Below are positions 25,676 through 38,009 of a stretch of 64,000 nt of DNA, piece after piece. The notes beneath the pieces are model-generated. The model ran no database searches. It saw only the letters and a list, made by a program, of their open reading frames with translations, and was not told the DNA's origin. Position numbers and translations under genes: made by a program. Numbering within the stretch: position 1 is the first letter of the stretch; each line of letters opens with the position of its first letter. The stretch lies in the NCBI GenBank assembly GCA_018873245.2, contig JAEMBT020000006.1, positions 5,167,855-5,231,854 of the forward strand. Reading direction: 5' to 3'. Origin of the DNA: Archegozetes longisetosus (taxonomy: Eukaryota; Arthropoda; Arachnida; Sarcoptiformes; Trhypochthoniidae).

Positions 25676-26488
25676 TTATACAAATGATGAAAATCCTGGA
25701 AGTAGTGCACGACTTCCAGTCACGCTATTAACAATAATTCTTCCGCCATTTAGACTCACCCAAAGGCTGTCGAGTTCACTATCTTCTGATGCGCTTATGG
25801 CAACAGCTGCGAGATAGCTGGGTGGCGGAAGGGCTGGGGTGCGGGTCGTGATGGTATTGATAGTGTGTGATGAGTTGGCACTACATATAGTTTCGCGTGT
25901 CTTTTCCACGACGGCTGACCTTTTCTTAAAGTATCATTTAAGTTCGTGTAATGGTTAACAAAATGGTAGCAACACTCGCACCGTCATGTCCCGACTCAGA
26001 CTCTAGTTCCGGACTACTCATTTCGCTCTACTTTTCAGTCAGACTCTCACTCGAACTCTCATAAAGTCCAACATCTTTAATATCATCGTCATTGATAAGT
26101 GCCCCATAAGTCATATAATACCCCAACATAATATCATTTGGTTCAATGGGCGGCTGCCACGAGACTTTCACCTGAGACATAGTGATCTCGTCAAAGTTCA
26201 AACGTCTAACTTCTCTATGAATGTCTTTATAAGTCTAAATGATAACAGCTCGAGATCGTGGACCATCACCAGCTGGATTAAAGGCAGAAAATTGAATGAT
26301 ATAGTTCAGTCCATTTCAAGAGATCAAGTAATATAAACTAATCGCAAGTATTAAGGATTATTTCCATTATTTCTCGTGATTGTTCGTAATATGTCGCAGT
26401 ATTTTGTTGATTAGACTTTTATATTTCATCCGATCGATGCTGAGGTTCTGTGTACTGCCAATAAAATATCTTATAGCCCATGAGCTGC
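25676..26488 (-). pseudogene. Sidekick 3' fragment, internally deleted
   Basis: Matches the intact sidekick of this window. 25676-26085 corresponds to the C-terminal coding end, keeping the final GFSSFV, with stops and frameshifts upstream. At about 26088 it jumps to bases about 58730-59115, an FN3-encoding part, so roughly 0.9 kb including the transmembrane segment is missing. At 26488 it is joined to the last codons of GPN3. Confidence 0.85.
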
Positions 26489-26605
26489 CTCCAGTTCAAG
26501 GAGTAAATAGACTTAATAGTGACTATTGACTGTTCTTTTGTGTAGCCAATAATCTATTTTTCACATTTCATTAAATAATTCAACTCTTTTCACATCTTTC
26601 GAAAT
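26489..26605 (+). pseudogene. GPN3 3' tail fragment
   Basis: The last about 40 coding bases of GPN3 ('cctccagtt ... agtgactattga') and its 3' flank, joined directly to the sidekick fragment. The same junction recurs at 31432. Confidence 0.8.
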
Positions 26606-26700
26606 GATTTCGTAAACTATTGCATCACTGCAATAGAAGTTAAGTTGAATTGGGATTTTATTGCAATTTTAAAGTTTTTGAATTACGGAATCAGTTCACT

Positions 26701-26710
26701 GTATATAAAC
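26701..26710 (+). promoter_or_regulatory. Possible TATA box of carbonic anhydrase B
   Basis: GTATATAAAC about 245 bases before the copy B start codon. It is conserved in the third duplicate (31650-31659) and partly in copy A (about 19646). Assignment rests only on sequence resemblance and conservation. Confidence 0.3.
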
Positions 26711-26954
26711 GTTGAATATTATTTTCAATTTGCTTAAAGTTCCTAATTGCTTTGTAAATAACGAGTTTTGTTTATTGAATGATTTGGTAGAATTTTGGTA
26801 CTAGGCAGTGAGTGTTTGTTCACCTGATCTTTAACTAGTAACTCAAATAAATATAAAATGATTGAAGTAAGTATAAGCTTGAAATTTTCAAATCACTCAC
26901 GACAAATTGTTATCTACTGGTGATAATTAGTAATTGCTATAATAATTTATAGCT

Positions 26955-28287
26955 ATGACTAAGAATAATGCGATTCTATTCATTTTGATAGCAACTTGTG
27001 GTTTTGCAATTACAGGTAGTCATTTATCATTATAAAATAGACTAAATATTTTCATAGAATTAACAATGAAGTGTTTTTAGTAAAAAGTCAAAAAACATCT
27101 ACTATAAGTCGTAAACTACCACAACATGGAAAAGAGTGGCATTATGGTATTGAATATTTTTTAATTTTAAAATAAAATACTAAGTTTTGATTGGGATGTC
27201 GAGGTGAAAAATGGGCATCAGTTGGTTATCCAGAATGTGGCAAAAAGCATCAGTCTCCCATTAGACTTGTTTCTAGCAATGCCGTGGAAAACAACTCTTT
27301 GGACCTGAAGTTAGAGAACTATAATAAGCAAATTAAATTAGCTTTTATTGAGAACAACGGACATACAGGTACAATAATTAATTAAGCTCTCCAATTAAAT
27401 GTTTCAGCGCCAACCCATGAATTTTAAGTACAGTTCAAGTTGGATTCAGCGATAACCTTACGGTTTCTATAATTGGTTCGGCGACTAATAACCAGAGATA
27501 TATATTCGAGCAAATGCACTGGCATTGGGGCAGTTATGACAATATCGGCTCAGAACATACTATCGATGGAGTTCGTGGTCCTATGGAAATACATTTAGTT
27601 CATTACAAAGAAAGCTACGGCTCATTCGACGAAGCAGCCGACAAACCTGATGGACTGGTCGTATTGGGAGCTATTTACAAAGTAGTGGCAAATCTAATTA
27701 ACTCATAAATTAAAGTTTTTCAATACTTTCACAACTTGAGAAATCTTTACCAAGGATTTTGAGTTTAGTGTTTTACTTTTAATAGATTTCCCAGAGAAAC
27801 AACCCACTTTTATCAAGCATTATAAAGTTAGTAGACAGTGTTCCGAAATATGAAGACAAGGCTTCACTTCGCGAACATTTCACTTTAAGATTATTACTCC
27901 CAAGAAAGTTGAAACCCTTCTTTAAGTATAGCGGATCGCTTACATCTCCACCTTGTTATGAAAGCGTTACTTGGTATGAATTGGCTCATAAGTTTAAATT
28001 TTAATTTAAATGTAACTATATTCAATGATTGCTGTCACATTCTTTAGGATAGTTTTCAAAAATCTTGTAGATATCAGTTCTTCTCAGGTATTTAAATGAT
28101 AATTTTCTATCAAACTTTGATTCAATAGTAGTTAATATCTTTTTATGTAATTTTGGCTATTCAGGAGAAAGAATTCCGAAAATGTCGCGGAGAACGTGTA
28201 GATTATAAGACAGGGAGAAAGAAACCAATATCGAACAACGATAGACCCATTCAAGCAATTAATAACAGAACGATACTGATATCATAA
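26955..28287 (+). CDS. Secreted alpha-carbonic anhydrase, copy B (intact)
   Basis: Zinc enzyme for CO2 hydration, expected to be secreted. Seven exons (26955-27015, 27081-27146, 27204-27368, 27434-27681, 27786-27991, 28048-28087, 28165-28287) sum to 303 codons with stop. The leader MTKNNAILFILIATCGFAIT is a signal peptide. Seen: GKKHQSPI, FEQMHWHWGS (two zinc His), SEHTIDG, EIHLVHY (third zinc His), YSGSLTSPPCYESVTW (Thr of the proton relay region), and a basic Arg/Lys-rich tail. The acceptor for exon 3 (27203/27204) was chosen because it keeps phase and removes an otherwise out-of-frame segment. The exon 5 donor is GTTTAA. Sequence is about 90% or more identical to copy A. Confidence 0.88.
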
Positions 28288-29082
28288 TGAATTTAAAAAT
28301 CAGTTGATTTATTGATTTCCTGGATGTGTTTGTATGAATTTATTGGATAACTGTGAATAAAACTGCATACTTGATTACTCATTATTAATTACTAGTCATT
28401 ACTCTCGTTTCGTTATTATCACTTAATGTTAATTTAGAATTCAATCCATTTAACTTTTAAATACTATTTAAGGTTAAAACAAATCAAATTTAAAATTATT
28501 GGGTGCTAAGCACTTAATTCAGTATACAGTTAACCTCTTTAAATATCACCACCTTTTAAGTAATTTGCATACTATGAATCCTTTAAAGTTAACTTTTTGG
28601 CAAATGCTTTATATTCAATATAAAACCACTTTAAGGGAACAAAACCTTCAAATTTAAAAAAGTTAATATCGATTTTAAGTTCTTTACTAATTCTCAATTT
28701 TCAAATTAACAAATATCAATTCTTCAAGTTTAATAGAATTTCAGAATAAACTAATTCATTTCATGATAATGATAGTTAATGAAAAAATGGTTGAAGCATA
28801 AAAAGCTTCGACAAATAACATGACAAATAAACGATAAATTTTGACAATTTGTTTCATTACAATTAGTATTATCAAAATTAAAACATTTTTCATAGTATCA
28901 AAATTATCCGGACGTATATCAGAATAACCACATTAAAACCATCCGTATTTTAACAAACGATAGAATAGAGGCGATTGTAATTAGTTATGTATTAATGAGT
29001 TCATTTTAATAATATTATTTCTTAGTCGTAAATCAACTTAAATTCCTCTATAGCTACATAATTATATATTGTTTTGATAGAA
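28288..29082. other. Intergenic, AT-rich
   Basis: No gene, RNA or clear element end seen. It probably contains eroded transposon sequence belonging to the pogo-like insertion that follows. Confidence 0.4.
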
Positions 29083-29084
29083 TA

Positions 29085-29498
29085 TTAGGGTTTTGCTTAT
29101 GTAATGCGGTTTTTGTTAGTAAAATTGCACCCGTCGCCCGGATTGAAGGTTGTCGTCGACACTGAAGTCGTTGTTTCAGAAGCGCGAAAACCATCGCTGA
29201 CACTGACTCACACTCAGAGCTTTGCGACCATATGTGTCCCGAATGTGTTCTGCGGCTTCGGTAGCATTTGATCCCCGATGAAATTCATGCAACAAACAAT
29301 GTCTTATGTGAGTCTTAGTCGGAAACTCTTCAGCCATTTTGGACACAATTTATTTAAAGATTATTTGTCAATAATTTGAGTTTAGATATCACTCTTTTGG
29401 ATGACTTTCCAAAAACATTTGTAAACAATCGATTAATGACTCAAAATTGACCTCAAACATAACGTTAAAAAAATCGCATTACATAAGCAAAACCCTAA
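29085..29498 (-). mobile_element. mariner element, 414 bp, deleted
   Basis: Terminal inverted repeats TTAGGGTTTTGCTTATGTAA (about 24 bp) with TA on both sides (29083-29084 and 29499-29500). On the minus strand, 29124-29337 encodes a mariner N terminus: LLHEFHRGSNATEAAEHIRD, then an SQCQRWFSRF helix-turn-helix with a stop after it. The catalytic domain is gone. Inserted into the 3' end of a pogo-like transposase. Confidence 0.85.
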
Positions 29499-30290
29499 TA
29501 TTTCCATTGCCTGTAAAATATTTTGTCCAAAGACTGTATATAAGATGTCGTACCTGGAGGAATAACTTGTAAATTACATCTGATATTTTCAAAAATATTA
29601 TCATAAAGTTCTTGCTTTTTATGATTCGACCATGAGTCCAGTATTAGAACAAAATCATTGTTAGCAACTGGTTTCAAAGATTTTTGTGAACATTTTTCGA
29701 CTAATTCTTTTGTCATTTTTCCTGAAGAGCTGCAAACTAATTCTATATTTTTTGCTTTGAATAATTTACTTTCAACTCTTGATCCAAATTTGTCTTTAAT
29801 TTCTTGAAGATATAACAATAATTTTCTAACTAATTTTCCCTCAAAACTCATAACTGGTTGAATTGTATAGGGTATGACAGCATTCAATGAGCTTGTACTA
29901 ACTTCGGTACTTTCTCCAATATTGGCGAGAGTTATTTGCGAATACGTTTCATAATTAATACTAGATCGATCAGTATTAAAAATATGATCCCACTGATACT
30001 TTTGAATCACAGATTCAGATTTTTTAACGAGATTTTCTGCATTATCTTCTATTCATCTACTTCTGCAAAAATCTATGCTTTAAAACCCAACTCAACTCAA
30101 ACTCAATTATTCAAAAATATACCTGGATCAAAATTCACAATTCTTGTAACATTTTATATCTAATTCTGTGCTTTTTCTTGAATTTATTGATCCAACCAGA
30201 ACTTGCTTCATATAAATGTACGAAGAATTTGAGATTTATGTCTCGATCTTTCTATCGCCCGCTTTTCAAATTAATGCCATACACTGAAGT
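29499..30290 (-). pseudogene. pogo/Tigger-like DDE transposase relic, main part
   Basis: Open frame 29501-30010 reads IFNTDRSSI (first Asp block, about residue 11), VLILDSWSNHKKQELYDN (second Asp block) and PPGTTSYIQSLDKIFYRQWK (final block), the order seen in Tigger-like DDE transposases. Upstream in other frames is SSGWINKFKKKHRI, a CENP-B type DNA-binding helix. Interrupted by mariner at the 3' side and a foldback element at 30295. Confidence 0.75.
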
Positions 30291-30294
30291 TTTC

Positions 30295-30946
30295 GGTCGC
30301 ATTTTAGATCTGCAGGCTGCAGAAAACCACTGAATAAAAAATCTCTAGTTAGAGATAATTCGCACATAGTTATCGCAGGTACAATTTGTGTATCTGCAAC
30401 TGTAGACTTTGAGATTACTATCAAATAAAAAGTCTTTAGATGAACACCACTGCTATCGTTATCACCATCAATATCACTATTTTAGCTGAGGAAGCGGTTC
30501 CTTAAGCTTAATCAAATAATCTTGAAACTCTATAACAATACAAGCAAAGCCAAAATACACATGATTTCATTATCATCATCTTTGGTCATGGATCAGTTGG
30601 TGATGATAAAGAAATCATGTTTATATCGGTTTTGCTTGTGTTGTTGCAGAGTTTCAGTATGGTTTGATTAAGCTTGAAGAACGGCTTCTTCAGCTAATAC
30701 TTCTTCCACAAGCATTATATCTTCAAAGTACGTGTATCTTTAATGTATAAACTACATAAAAGCAAATATATAATCAATTATTTAAATCAATTTAAATTAT
30801 CACTATCAATGAAAATAATATTTTAAAGTTTCATTGTAAATAAAGAGTTGTCACGACCAAACTCTGGGAAATATAAAATCTGTTTTGGGGTTATTTCATT
30901 AAAAGAACATTTTATTCTAAGAAGCCTGCAGATCTAAAATGCGACC
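30295..30946. mobile_element. Foldback MITE, 652 bp, 8-bp target duplication
   Basis: Ends GGTCGCATTTTAGATCTGCA and its inverse, flanked by AAGTTTTC at 30287-30294 and 30947-30954. The inside is a large imperfect palindrome centred near 30590 (left arm from 'agctgaggaagcgg', right arm to 'cttcttcagcta'). No coding capacity. It splits the pogo-like transposase. Confidence 0.88.
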
Positions 30947-30954
30947 AAGTTTTC

Positions 30955-31360
30955 TATCTCGAGCTGATTTATACTCTAATAAAACAAATTCTTCGATCTG
31001 TTTATATTTATCCCATTTGTTTCTCGTTTATTAACATCTACTATTCTATACACTTCTTGAACATTATTCAATTTTCGAAACTTGTTTTTAATTGAACTAG
31101 ATTTTCGAAGTTTTCCATTGACAATTTTGTATATGCAGCAATTTTTACTCGCTGTGCGTAACTATATTTATATTTCGATTTCTCGTTTGGTTCGATCTCA
31201 TAATCAGAATAACTTTCTAGCAATCTCTTGTTATTAAAATCAGAATAACTATCATAATCAGATTGTTCTAACAGTTCTTCACAATAATAACTTTTATCTA
31301 TCATACACCCCATATATTCAAAAAGAAATTTAGCAATAAATTTTCCCTCGTTAGTTATTT
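30955..31360 (-). pseudogene. pogo-like transposase N-terminal part
   Basis: Frame 31068-31360 with KYSYAQRVKIAAYTKL, matching the start of the DNA-binding region of the same transposase family, preceded by an acidic Ser/Asp/Tyr-rich stretch. Left of it is a continuation toward the foldback insertion. The same frame runs on into a sidekick-derived segment, which is chance. Confidence 0.55.
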
Positions 31361-31560
31361 TTGAATTAGTAACCTTATATTTCATTCGATCGATGCTGAG
31401 GTATTGCCGATAAAATGCCTTATAGCCCATGAGTTGCCTCCAGTTCAAAGAGTAAATGGACTTAATAGTGACTATTGACTGTTCCTTTGTGTAGTCAATA
31501 ATCTATTTTTCACATTTCATTAAATAATTCAACTCTTTTCACATCTTTTGAAATGATTTC
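31361..31560. pseudogene. Second sidekick/GPN3 chimeric junction
   Basis: 31361-31431 is sidekick FN3 sequence (minus strand, corresponding to about 59050-59115). 31432-31560 is the GPN3 tail and flank (plus strand). The join is at the same base as in the 26488 copy, so both derive from one earlier rearrangement. Confidence 0.8.
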
Positions 31561-31891
31561 GTAAACTATTGCATCACTGCAATAAAAGTTAAGTTGAATT
31601 GGGATTTTATTGCAATTTTAAATTTTTTGAATTACGGAATCAGTTCACTGTATATAAACGTTGAATATTATTTTCAATTTACTTAAAGTTCCTAATTACT
31701 TTATAAATGACGAGTGTTTTGTTTGGTGAGAGTGATTAAGTACTAAGCAGTAGGTGTTTGTTCACCTGACTTAAGCTAGTTACTCAAATAAATATTATGG
31801 AATTAATTGAAATCAGTCCAGGCTTAAAAATTTCAAGTCATTCACTACAAATTGTTATCTACTGGTTATAATTAATATTTCCTATAATAAT

Positions 31892-32160
31892 TAATAACCG
31901 TGAGTAAGAATAGTGTTATTCTATTCTACTACTACTACTCTCTTTTATATCTTCAAAACATGTGACAACACAAGTATAAGCATACACTAATTACAACCTA
32001 AATTGAAGATATAAAAGGGGCAATGTAGGAACATAAAATTAAATAGTTTCATGGAATTAGCAATAAAATTTTTTCAGTAAAAGGTCAAAAAACATCTACT
32101 ATAATTCGTAAAATACCACAATATGAAAAAGAATGGGATTATAGTATTCAATACTATTTT
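31892..32160 (+). pseudogene. Carbonic anhydrase copy C, exons 1-2 only
   Basis: Exon 1 equivalent begins GTG instead of ATG ('gtgagtaagaatagtg') and is broken after 'ctattc' by about 110 bases containing an inverted pair 'cttttatatcttcaa/ttgaagatataaaag'. The exon 2 equivalent is 32080-32145. Homology stops near 32165; exons 3-7 are missing. Confidence 0.8.
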
Positions 32161-32354
32161 TTATTAGGAACAGAACTCGAGAGCTATTGTTTTGCTCATG
32201 CGTTGTATTGAGAAGGGAAGAGAAAAATGTGATCATTACTCGTCTTATGACACACAAACAGTGTTTTATGGCGATATTCAGGTCACTATTTTGAATGAAT
32301 CACAATATCCCGATTGAACTATATCTGAGTTTTAAAGTAATGCAAGTATATCAA

Positions 32355-33134
32355 AGGAGAATGCCCATTTTTGGCCCCCTGAGGTGCAAGGCGAGACCTA
32401 TATCATTTGAAAGGTCTCTTCGAGTACTATAAGAATATATAAAGAATGTGTCAATTGAGACATCCCTGTGACCAGTGTGGCCAAAAATTACGTTAATTGG
32501 ATGTAGTGGTCTTACCCCCTCGACCTATATATCATTGGACTCAGCTCACCAAGCTGAAAATACTGGTACCATGTTTGACCCTGTAAAGTGACCTTTGACC
32601 CTACCATGTGACCCATTACTTTAAGCCCCACCTCAAAGTCATCATATGGGATATCATTGGAATCACCTTGTACAAGAATCGTCCGTGGCGGTGTCTGTTC
32701 GATGATGATATAAACTCTGGTTTGAAACTTTCGAGTAAACATAATATACACACACATATATATATTCTTGATCAGAATGATGAGAAGAGTTCATTGATAT
32801 ATATTGCATGCATGAAAAGCGATTTTGAAAAAATCGATTTTTCGAAAAAGAATAAGTCCCGCCATCCCCTGTAACTCGGTTACGGTTGACTTTGTTGTTT
32901 TAATTCTTTCAACATTCGACTCAGCACATCTGATTTAGTAGGATTACACTACCCACACACTGAAATTGCGCAATTTCCAGTTTATACAGTTTTCGCCCCC
33001 TAGCGGCTAGGGGGATGCTCCTATTTTAAAGTGCCCAGAGACTAAGTGTTAGTACTTGAAGAGATTTATCGAATGATATAAGTTTCAACTTGCACCTCGG
33101 AGGCCAACTTACATAGGATTCGGGCATTTTCTTT
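32355..33134. mobile_element. Degenerate inverted-repeat element with GGAGAATGCCC end
   Basis: Left GGAGAATGCCC ... 'tgaggtgcaa' pairs imperfectly with right 'tgcacctcgg ... gggcattttctttt'. No clear target duplication. It contains 'atatatcattggactcag' like the Merlin and foldback elements, and a perfect TGACCT-T-TGACCC (32589-32601), the complement of a DR1 nuclear-receptor site. ORFs here are not genes. Confidence 0.5.
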
Positions 33135-33667
33135 TCCTAACTTTTAATATTTTTTCAATAGTGTATTTCAATACTAACTGATTTTTGATTTATAGGGCGA
33201 GCAGTCGCGATCGCTCGTCATTTTCACTCCAAGACATAGTCTGGGAGTTTCCGAACCTCCCTAAACTTTGGTTAAGTTTGTGCGAGCCTTTAGTGAACAG
33301 AAGTTGAATAAGTTACACTTGATTCTAAATTTGAATGTATTTATGATATTCATTAATATTGAATAGCATTTCATTTATTTATGCAAAACTTTGAAAAATG
33401 TCTACATTTTGTTTCCGATTTTTTCAGATGACGAGGGACGCCGAATCCGGAATTTAGTTGATTTCTCAATTGTTAACACGATTGTTGTAAATTAATTTAA
33501 AATGTTATTAGTTTTATGGTTGATGTACTCAAATTTAATGTAAGAATTTATGAGAGATCACAACTCAAAGAAAAGTTTAGCAAACTTTTTGAGTGTCAAT
33601 CGAAATGAGAAATAAGTGTCAAAACTTTTGTCAACTAAGAAAAGAACAAATATTTTGAACTTTGTAA

Positions 33668-34267
33668 GGCATTCTCCTGAAGTGTGATCTACAAGTCGTG
33701 AGTGATCTACAGTTAAAAAGTCAACTTTAGTTGACTATAGAAAGTTACTATTAGTAATACACGCGTGTAGTTTATTAGGATGATTATGATTTTGTACTTT
33801 TGTAATTTTTCTAGCAAATTTCTTAGACACGTGCAAAATAGTATTAAATGTTTCTGTAAATTGTAATATGGGTCTCATTAGGATATTAGCATTAGCTTCT
33901 ATAAATATGAAAGCTTCAGAGTTATATGTAATTATCTCCTCCGAGGGATCATATGTTGCCTTTGATCATTGCTGAAGATAAAGATACTTCGGAGGATGCA
34001 TGGTACTAAGGCATCTGAAAGAGTCCTGGTAACGCTCAGTCAATCCCAAGAATTTGTTTCACAGACTTTTACGAGATATCCAAACTGTGTTTATTTAATT
34101 TTCTTTTTATTAATTTTTAATTTTTAATTATTTATTTTTGTTTTATAGATCTTAAAGTAGTAATATATTTTACTACTTTTAATTTTCTACTTTTATGTAC
34201 TACTAAATGGGTAGATCACACCTCAGAGTTTATAGTCGGTGTGTAGATCACACCTCAGGAGAATGCT
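33668..34267. mobile_element. MITE, 600 bp, 8-bp target duplication
   Basis: Ends GGCATTCTCCTGAAGTGTGA and the inverse of AGCATTCTCCTGAGGTGTGA, flanked by CTTTGTAA at 33660-33667 and 34268-34275. The right end repeats GTAGATCACACCTCAG twice. No coding sequence. The end resembles those at 32355 and 38280. Confidence 0.85.
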
Positions 34268-34485
34268 CTTTGTAAACTTTGATCTTATGTTTAATTACTG
34301 TTTTTAAGGCAACTTCAATATAAGATATATAGGGTTACCAATGAGTCGCTAGATTTTTAACCTTGCCACTATTTTAAAAGTTTCAACTGAATTTTCTAAA
34401 CTAATCCATATCTGGCATTATTTTTTATTGTTTTGATTCCACTCATGAACACTAGTAAATGATGGATTTGTACACCACTAAACAA

Positions 34486-34738
34486 CGTGTCGCAATTGTG
34501 CGAATTATTATCAAAATTCTTATTCTCAGGCGGAAACTGTTCGCAAATTTCGAACAGAATTTGGGAAATATTCCACTTTCTTATAGGTTATGTGAAGGAT
34601 AGGGTCTTCAAAGACTGTCCGATCGATGTTGAAACATTGGAAAAAAGCATTTACAATGTCATTAAATCAATTAAAACCTATATGCTAGAGTGCGTAGTTA
34701 ACAGTTTTTGGATCGATGCGTCACGTGATAGCCATTAG
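34486..34738 (+). pseudogene. Tc1/mariner-like transposase C-terminal relic
   Basis: The frame reads FLIGYVKDRVFKDCPIDVET followed by LEKSIYNVIKSI. This resembles the conserved C-terminal block of DDE_3-type transposases (WGYLKDRVY...PI.LE). Upstream catalytic parts were not found. Low information. Confidence 0.45.
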
Positions 34739-35339
34739 TAGTGGACATTTTGAAAATATTAAACGCTAAACATTCTTTGATAATTACTAATAAACAGAAT
34801 GATTATAAATCATTTACTTTTTTCATAATAAAAATTTAAAAATCTAGTGTATTTATTACACTTTACTATTAGTTATTATGACTTTTCCGCTATAATATTT
34901 AAGTGCTATTAAGTTGAAAATTATGTTGATTTTAGTGACTATTTATTAGACATTTAAACTCTGTTTAGATTCTGTTATTTATAAATTTGACCAATCATTT
35001 GATTATAAATGAAAACGTTCAAATTCATAACTGAACAATGGCCTCAATTTAATTAGAAATGTAATGACACAAACCTCTAGATATTAAGTAATCAACTACA
35101 TCGAGCTCGAAAGTCGCAGCAGCAGAACGAACTAATTGTGTCCCATAGTTGTAATCGAAATGACTCAGGTTTATAGAACTTGTATCACATGTGGTTACAC
35201 TTCCACCAGATTTCGATACGTTATAGACGTTAAAATCTTCAACTGATCCAATTCTGGAGGTAGTGTGTGTGCTGATAAATTGTTTCCTTTAGGGCGATGA
35301 AGATAGTAGTGATAAACACGAGACAAGTTTTTTGTCCAA

Positions 35340-36563
35340 TCAGCCGAAGAATTGGTACTTTATCTGAAGTAACTCTGAATTTTATTTATATTTTTAATAA
35401 AACAACACTGACTTTGAAATTTCATGTTAAACAGTATTTGAAACATGAAAATCTAATTTAAATCAACAAATACATTTATAATACTGAAAATGGAAAAACC
35501 TTTGATGGGTGTCTTATGGAATTCATTGTTAAAGGAATGTATTCATTCTCAAATGTCGGAAGGAAAGAATTTTTTGAATCTTTTAAAATTGATTAATAAA
35601 GATGTGAAATTGTTGACTCAAAAATGTTGACTCTAAAATTTTAACCACAACTGATTTTTGGACATCACCAGCCAACCGCTCGTATATAGTCATGGACAAC
35701 TGTAATCGTTCACTGAATCTAAACTACGCGTGCTTTAACTATATAACTTAAAAGTAATGTACAATCATTCTCATAAATGAGGTAAACGGTTTTCGAGGGT
35801 TTTCTACCCCTAAACCTTGTTGGATCTTGATGAAATTTTTTTGAGTATACTACATGTTGGGACACTCAACATATTAGAAGCATATTGATATTCTACTAGT
35901 GGCTCACAGACAAACGAGCTAAATTCTCCCAGAGGATTCTGGAGTATATTTTCAAATTCTGACCCTTGGATACGATTAAACATACAAAACGATTAGACAC
36001 GTGTTTTTTGTGTAATGTTCAGCGATTAATTAAATTTTTTAATTTAATTTAATTGTTATAATATCGAGGGTTTACTGTGTTAAGCAGCTAACAACGTAGT
36101 AGACTCAATCCCAAGTCAAAACCCTACAAAGACGTTACATGTGGCTCAAAATTACTAGTCTTCGCCCCCGAGAGTAGATCGCATGTAACAAAGTTGTCCA
36201 CAAATCCTTGGGTCGCCTTAATGTTTAATGAAAATAATATAAAGAGACTTCTCTACAAGAAAATGTTTACATGTCCTTCAGGCAGTCATTATTTTAGAAA
36301 GAGAAAATTGGATATCAATGAAGAGATGTCGAATTATTTAAATTATCGATTAGAAAATGATCTGTTTAATAGTGGACAAAAAATAAGAAAATATGTCCCA
36401 ATTAATCAAAAATGGCTTTAGGTTTCTTATTAACATGACTTCGAGTGTTCCGTCAGAACAATCATTTTCTAAATCAGGAGAATTAATAACTAAAGAGCGT
36501 AACAGACTAGAAAATAATACTATAAAAGCAAAGATGTTAAATACTTTTATCTGTTTGGTTTAG
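35340..36563 (+). pseudogene. hAT transposase relic
   Basis: Scattered pieces: LTTTDFWTSPANRSYIVMD (about 35636-35695) with a frame change before it, then 36194-36420 open, and SSVPSEQSFSKSGELITKER (about 36438) followed by NRLENNTIKAKML, the hAT dimerisation end. About 500 bases between 35700 and 36190 may be a separate insertion. No ends were identified. Confidence 0.7.
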
Positions 36564-38000
36564 TTTTGAATTACAGCTTTTTATTCAATAAAAATCGCTT
36601 TCATTATGAGTTTAAATATTTCCAGTCTAAAGTCTAAAGCAAGTCTATAAATTTTCTTATTAAGAGAATTTAGGCCTGAGTCTGAAGTCTAAGGATTTCA
36701 GACTGTTAAACTTTTGGACAACATTAGATTAAAGTATCATCTGGACTGTTTAGCTTGAATCTGAACACTTGTCACATGATTGAGTAAAAATCAAAATATA
36801 AATTACAATTATAGTTATCTTATCTATAATAAGCATTCTAATACTTCTATGTTTTGCAATAGTATCTGATTATTTCTAAGTATTAATCAAAGTCTACAGT
36901 GAGTATATCCCACACTTATTTGATTGTTTCTTTGGAGAGTTTCCTATCTTATAAGTTATAAAAATACTCTGAAACTAATATGGCGTATTTTCCTCGAAAA
37001 TAGCTCAATTTTCAAGTCTAACTATAATTTTATTAACATTTAAAGAAGTGATCTGAAAATTGATAAAATTTTATTTAAAACTTATATAGCTTGTTGTCTA
37101 ACTGAATGATATTCATTAAATCTTTATCAAGTTTATAAACTACATTTACATAATATTTAATTGTGAAAGTACAAAAAATGTTGCCGTTATATAAGAGACA
37201 AATTATATTGTGTTTAAACAATAGTTACAATTATAATTGGATTTATTTTCTAAATTCATTTTGAAAAAATACTTTTATTGTAAACTTTACTACATTATGG
37301 AACGTGGGTGGCATCAGTCGTAGGAATAATTTTACAAGTTTGACTTCACATGTTATGATAAATTCTGTAAAACGAAGAGTTCAATATTTCAAGAATTTTC
37401 TAATGAATAAATAATTTTTGAAAATAATCAGAAAATACTCAGTTTTCACAAGATTTACAGAATTTTCAGTGTTTAGATTAGAATTTTGAGTTTAAAGTCT
37501 TATTATTCAATACTTCTGTGAACATATTTATGAAAGAGGAATATCTGTATGAAAAGAATTCAAGCCTACTGCAACAATCGTGAGACTAGGAATCAAAAGT
37601 AAACAGTTTCTAATGTAAGTCCAATAGTCTCAATGTTGTTTTCTTAAACTAAAAAGTAGCTATGATTCAGAGAACTAAAATTTCTAAAGTAAGGCTGGAA
37701 ATAGTATGAAAATCATATTATTCAAAAACTTATCTAAAACTGTCACTTTAAATTTTCATATAATTTCAAAACAGCTGGCTAAGTAATTGAATTTTAATAA
37801 ATTGAGATGAATATATTGTGAATATTTATGCTAATTTGAAGAATTCAGATTTAATCTTCTACTTCACATATAAAAATAGATTCATTTATGACGTCAAGAG
37901 CTGAATTTTTAAATGAAAATATTATAGTAAACAATACTTCATTTTTAAGCTCATCTATCAGAGAGTTAGACATGAAATGTTCAATTCATTTTAATTAGTG
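36564..38000. other. Intergenic, AT-rich
   Basis: No gene or element end supported. A short family of 'gtctaaag/gtctgaag' words occurs at 36620-36760. Confidence 0.4.
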
Positions 38001-38009
38001 TTTGATTGA

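Noticed and set aside
31068..31448. A single 126-codon minus-strand gene
   Set aside because: Its first codons are sidekick-derived and the rest is pogo-like transposase; the fusion is a chance open frame across a junction.
32512..32874. Overlapping ORFs on both strands
   Set aside because: They lie inside an inverted-repeat element; no protein motif.
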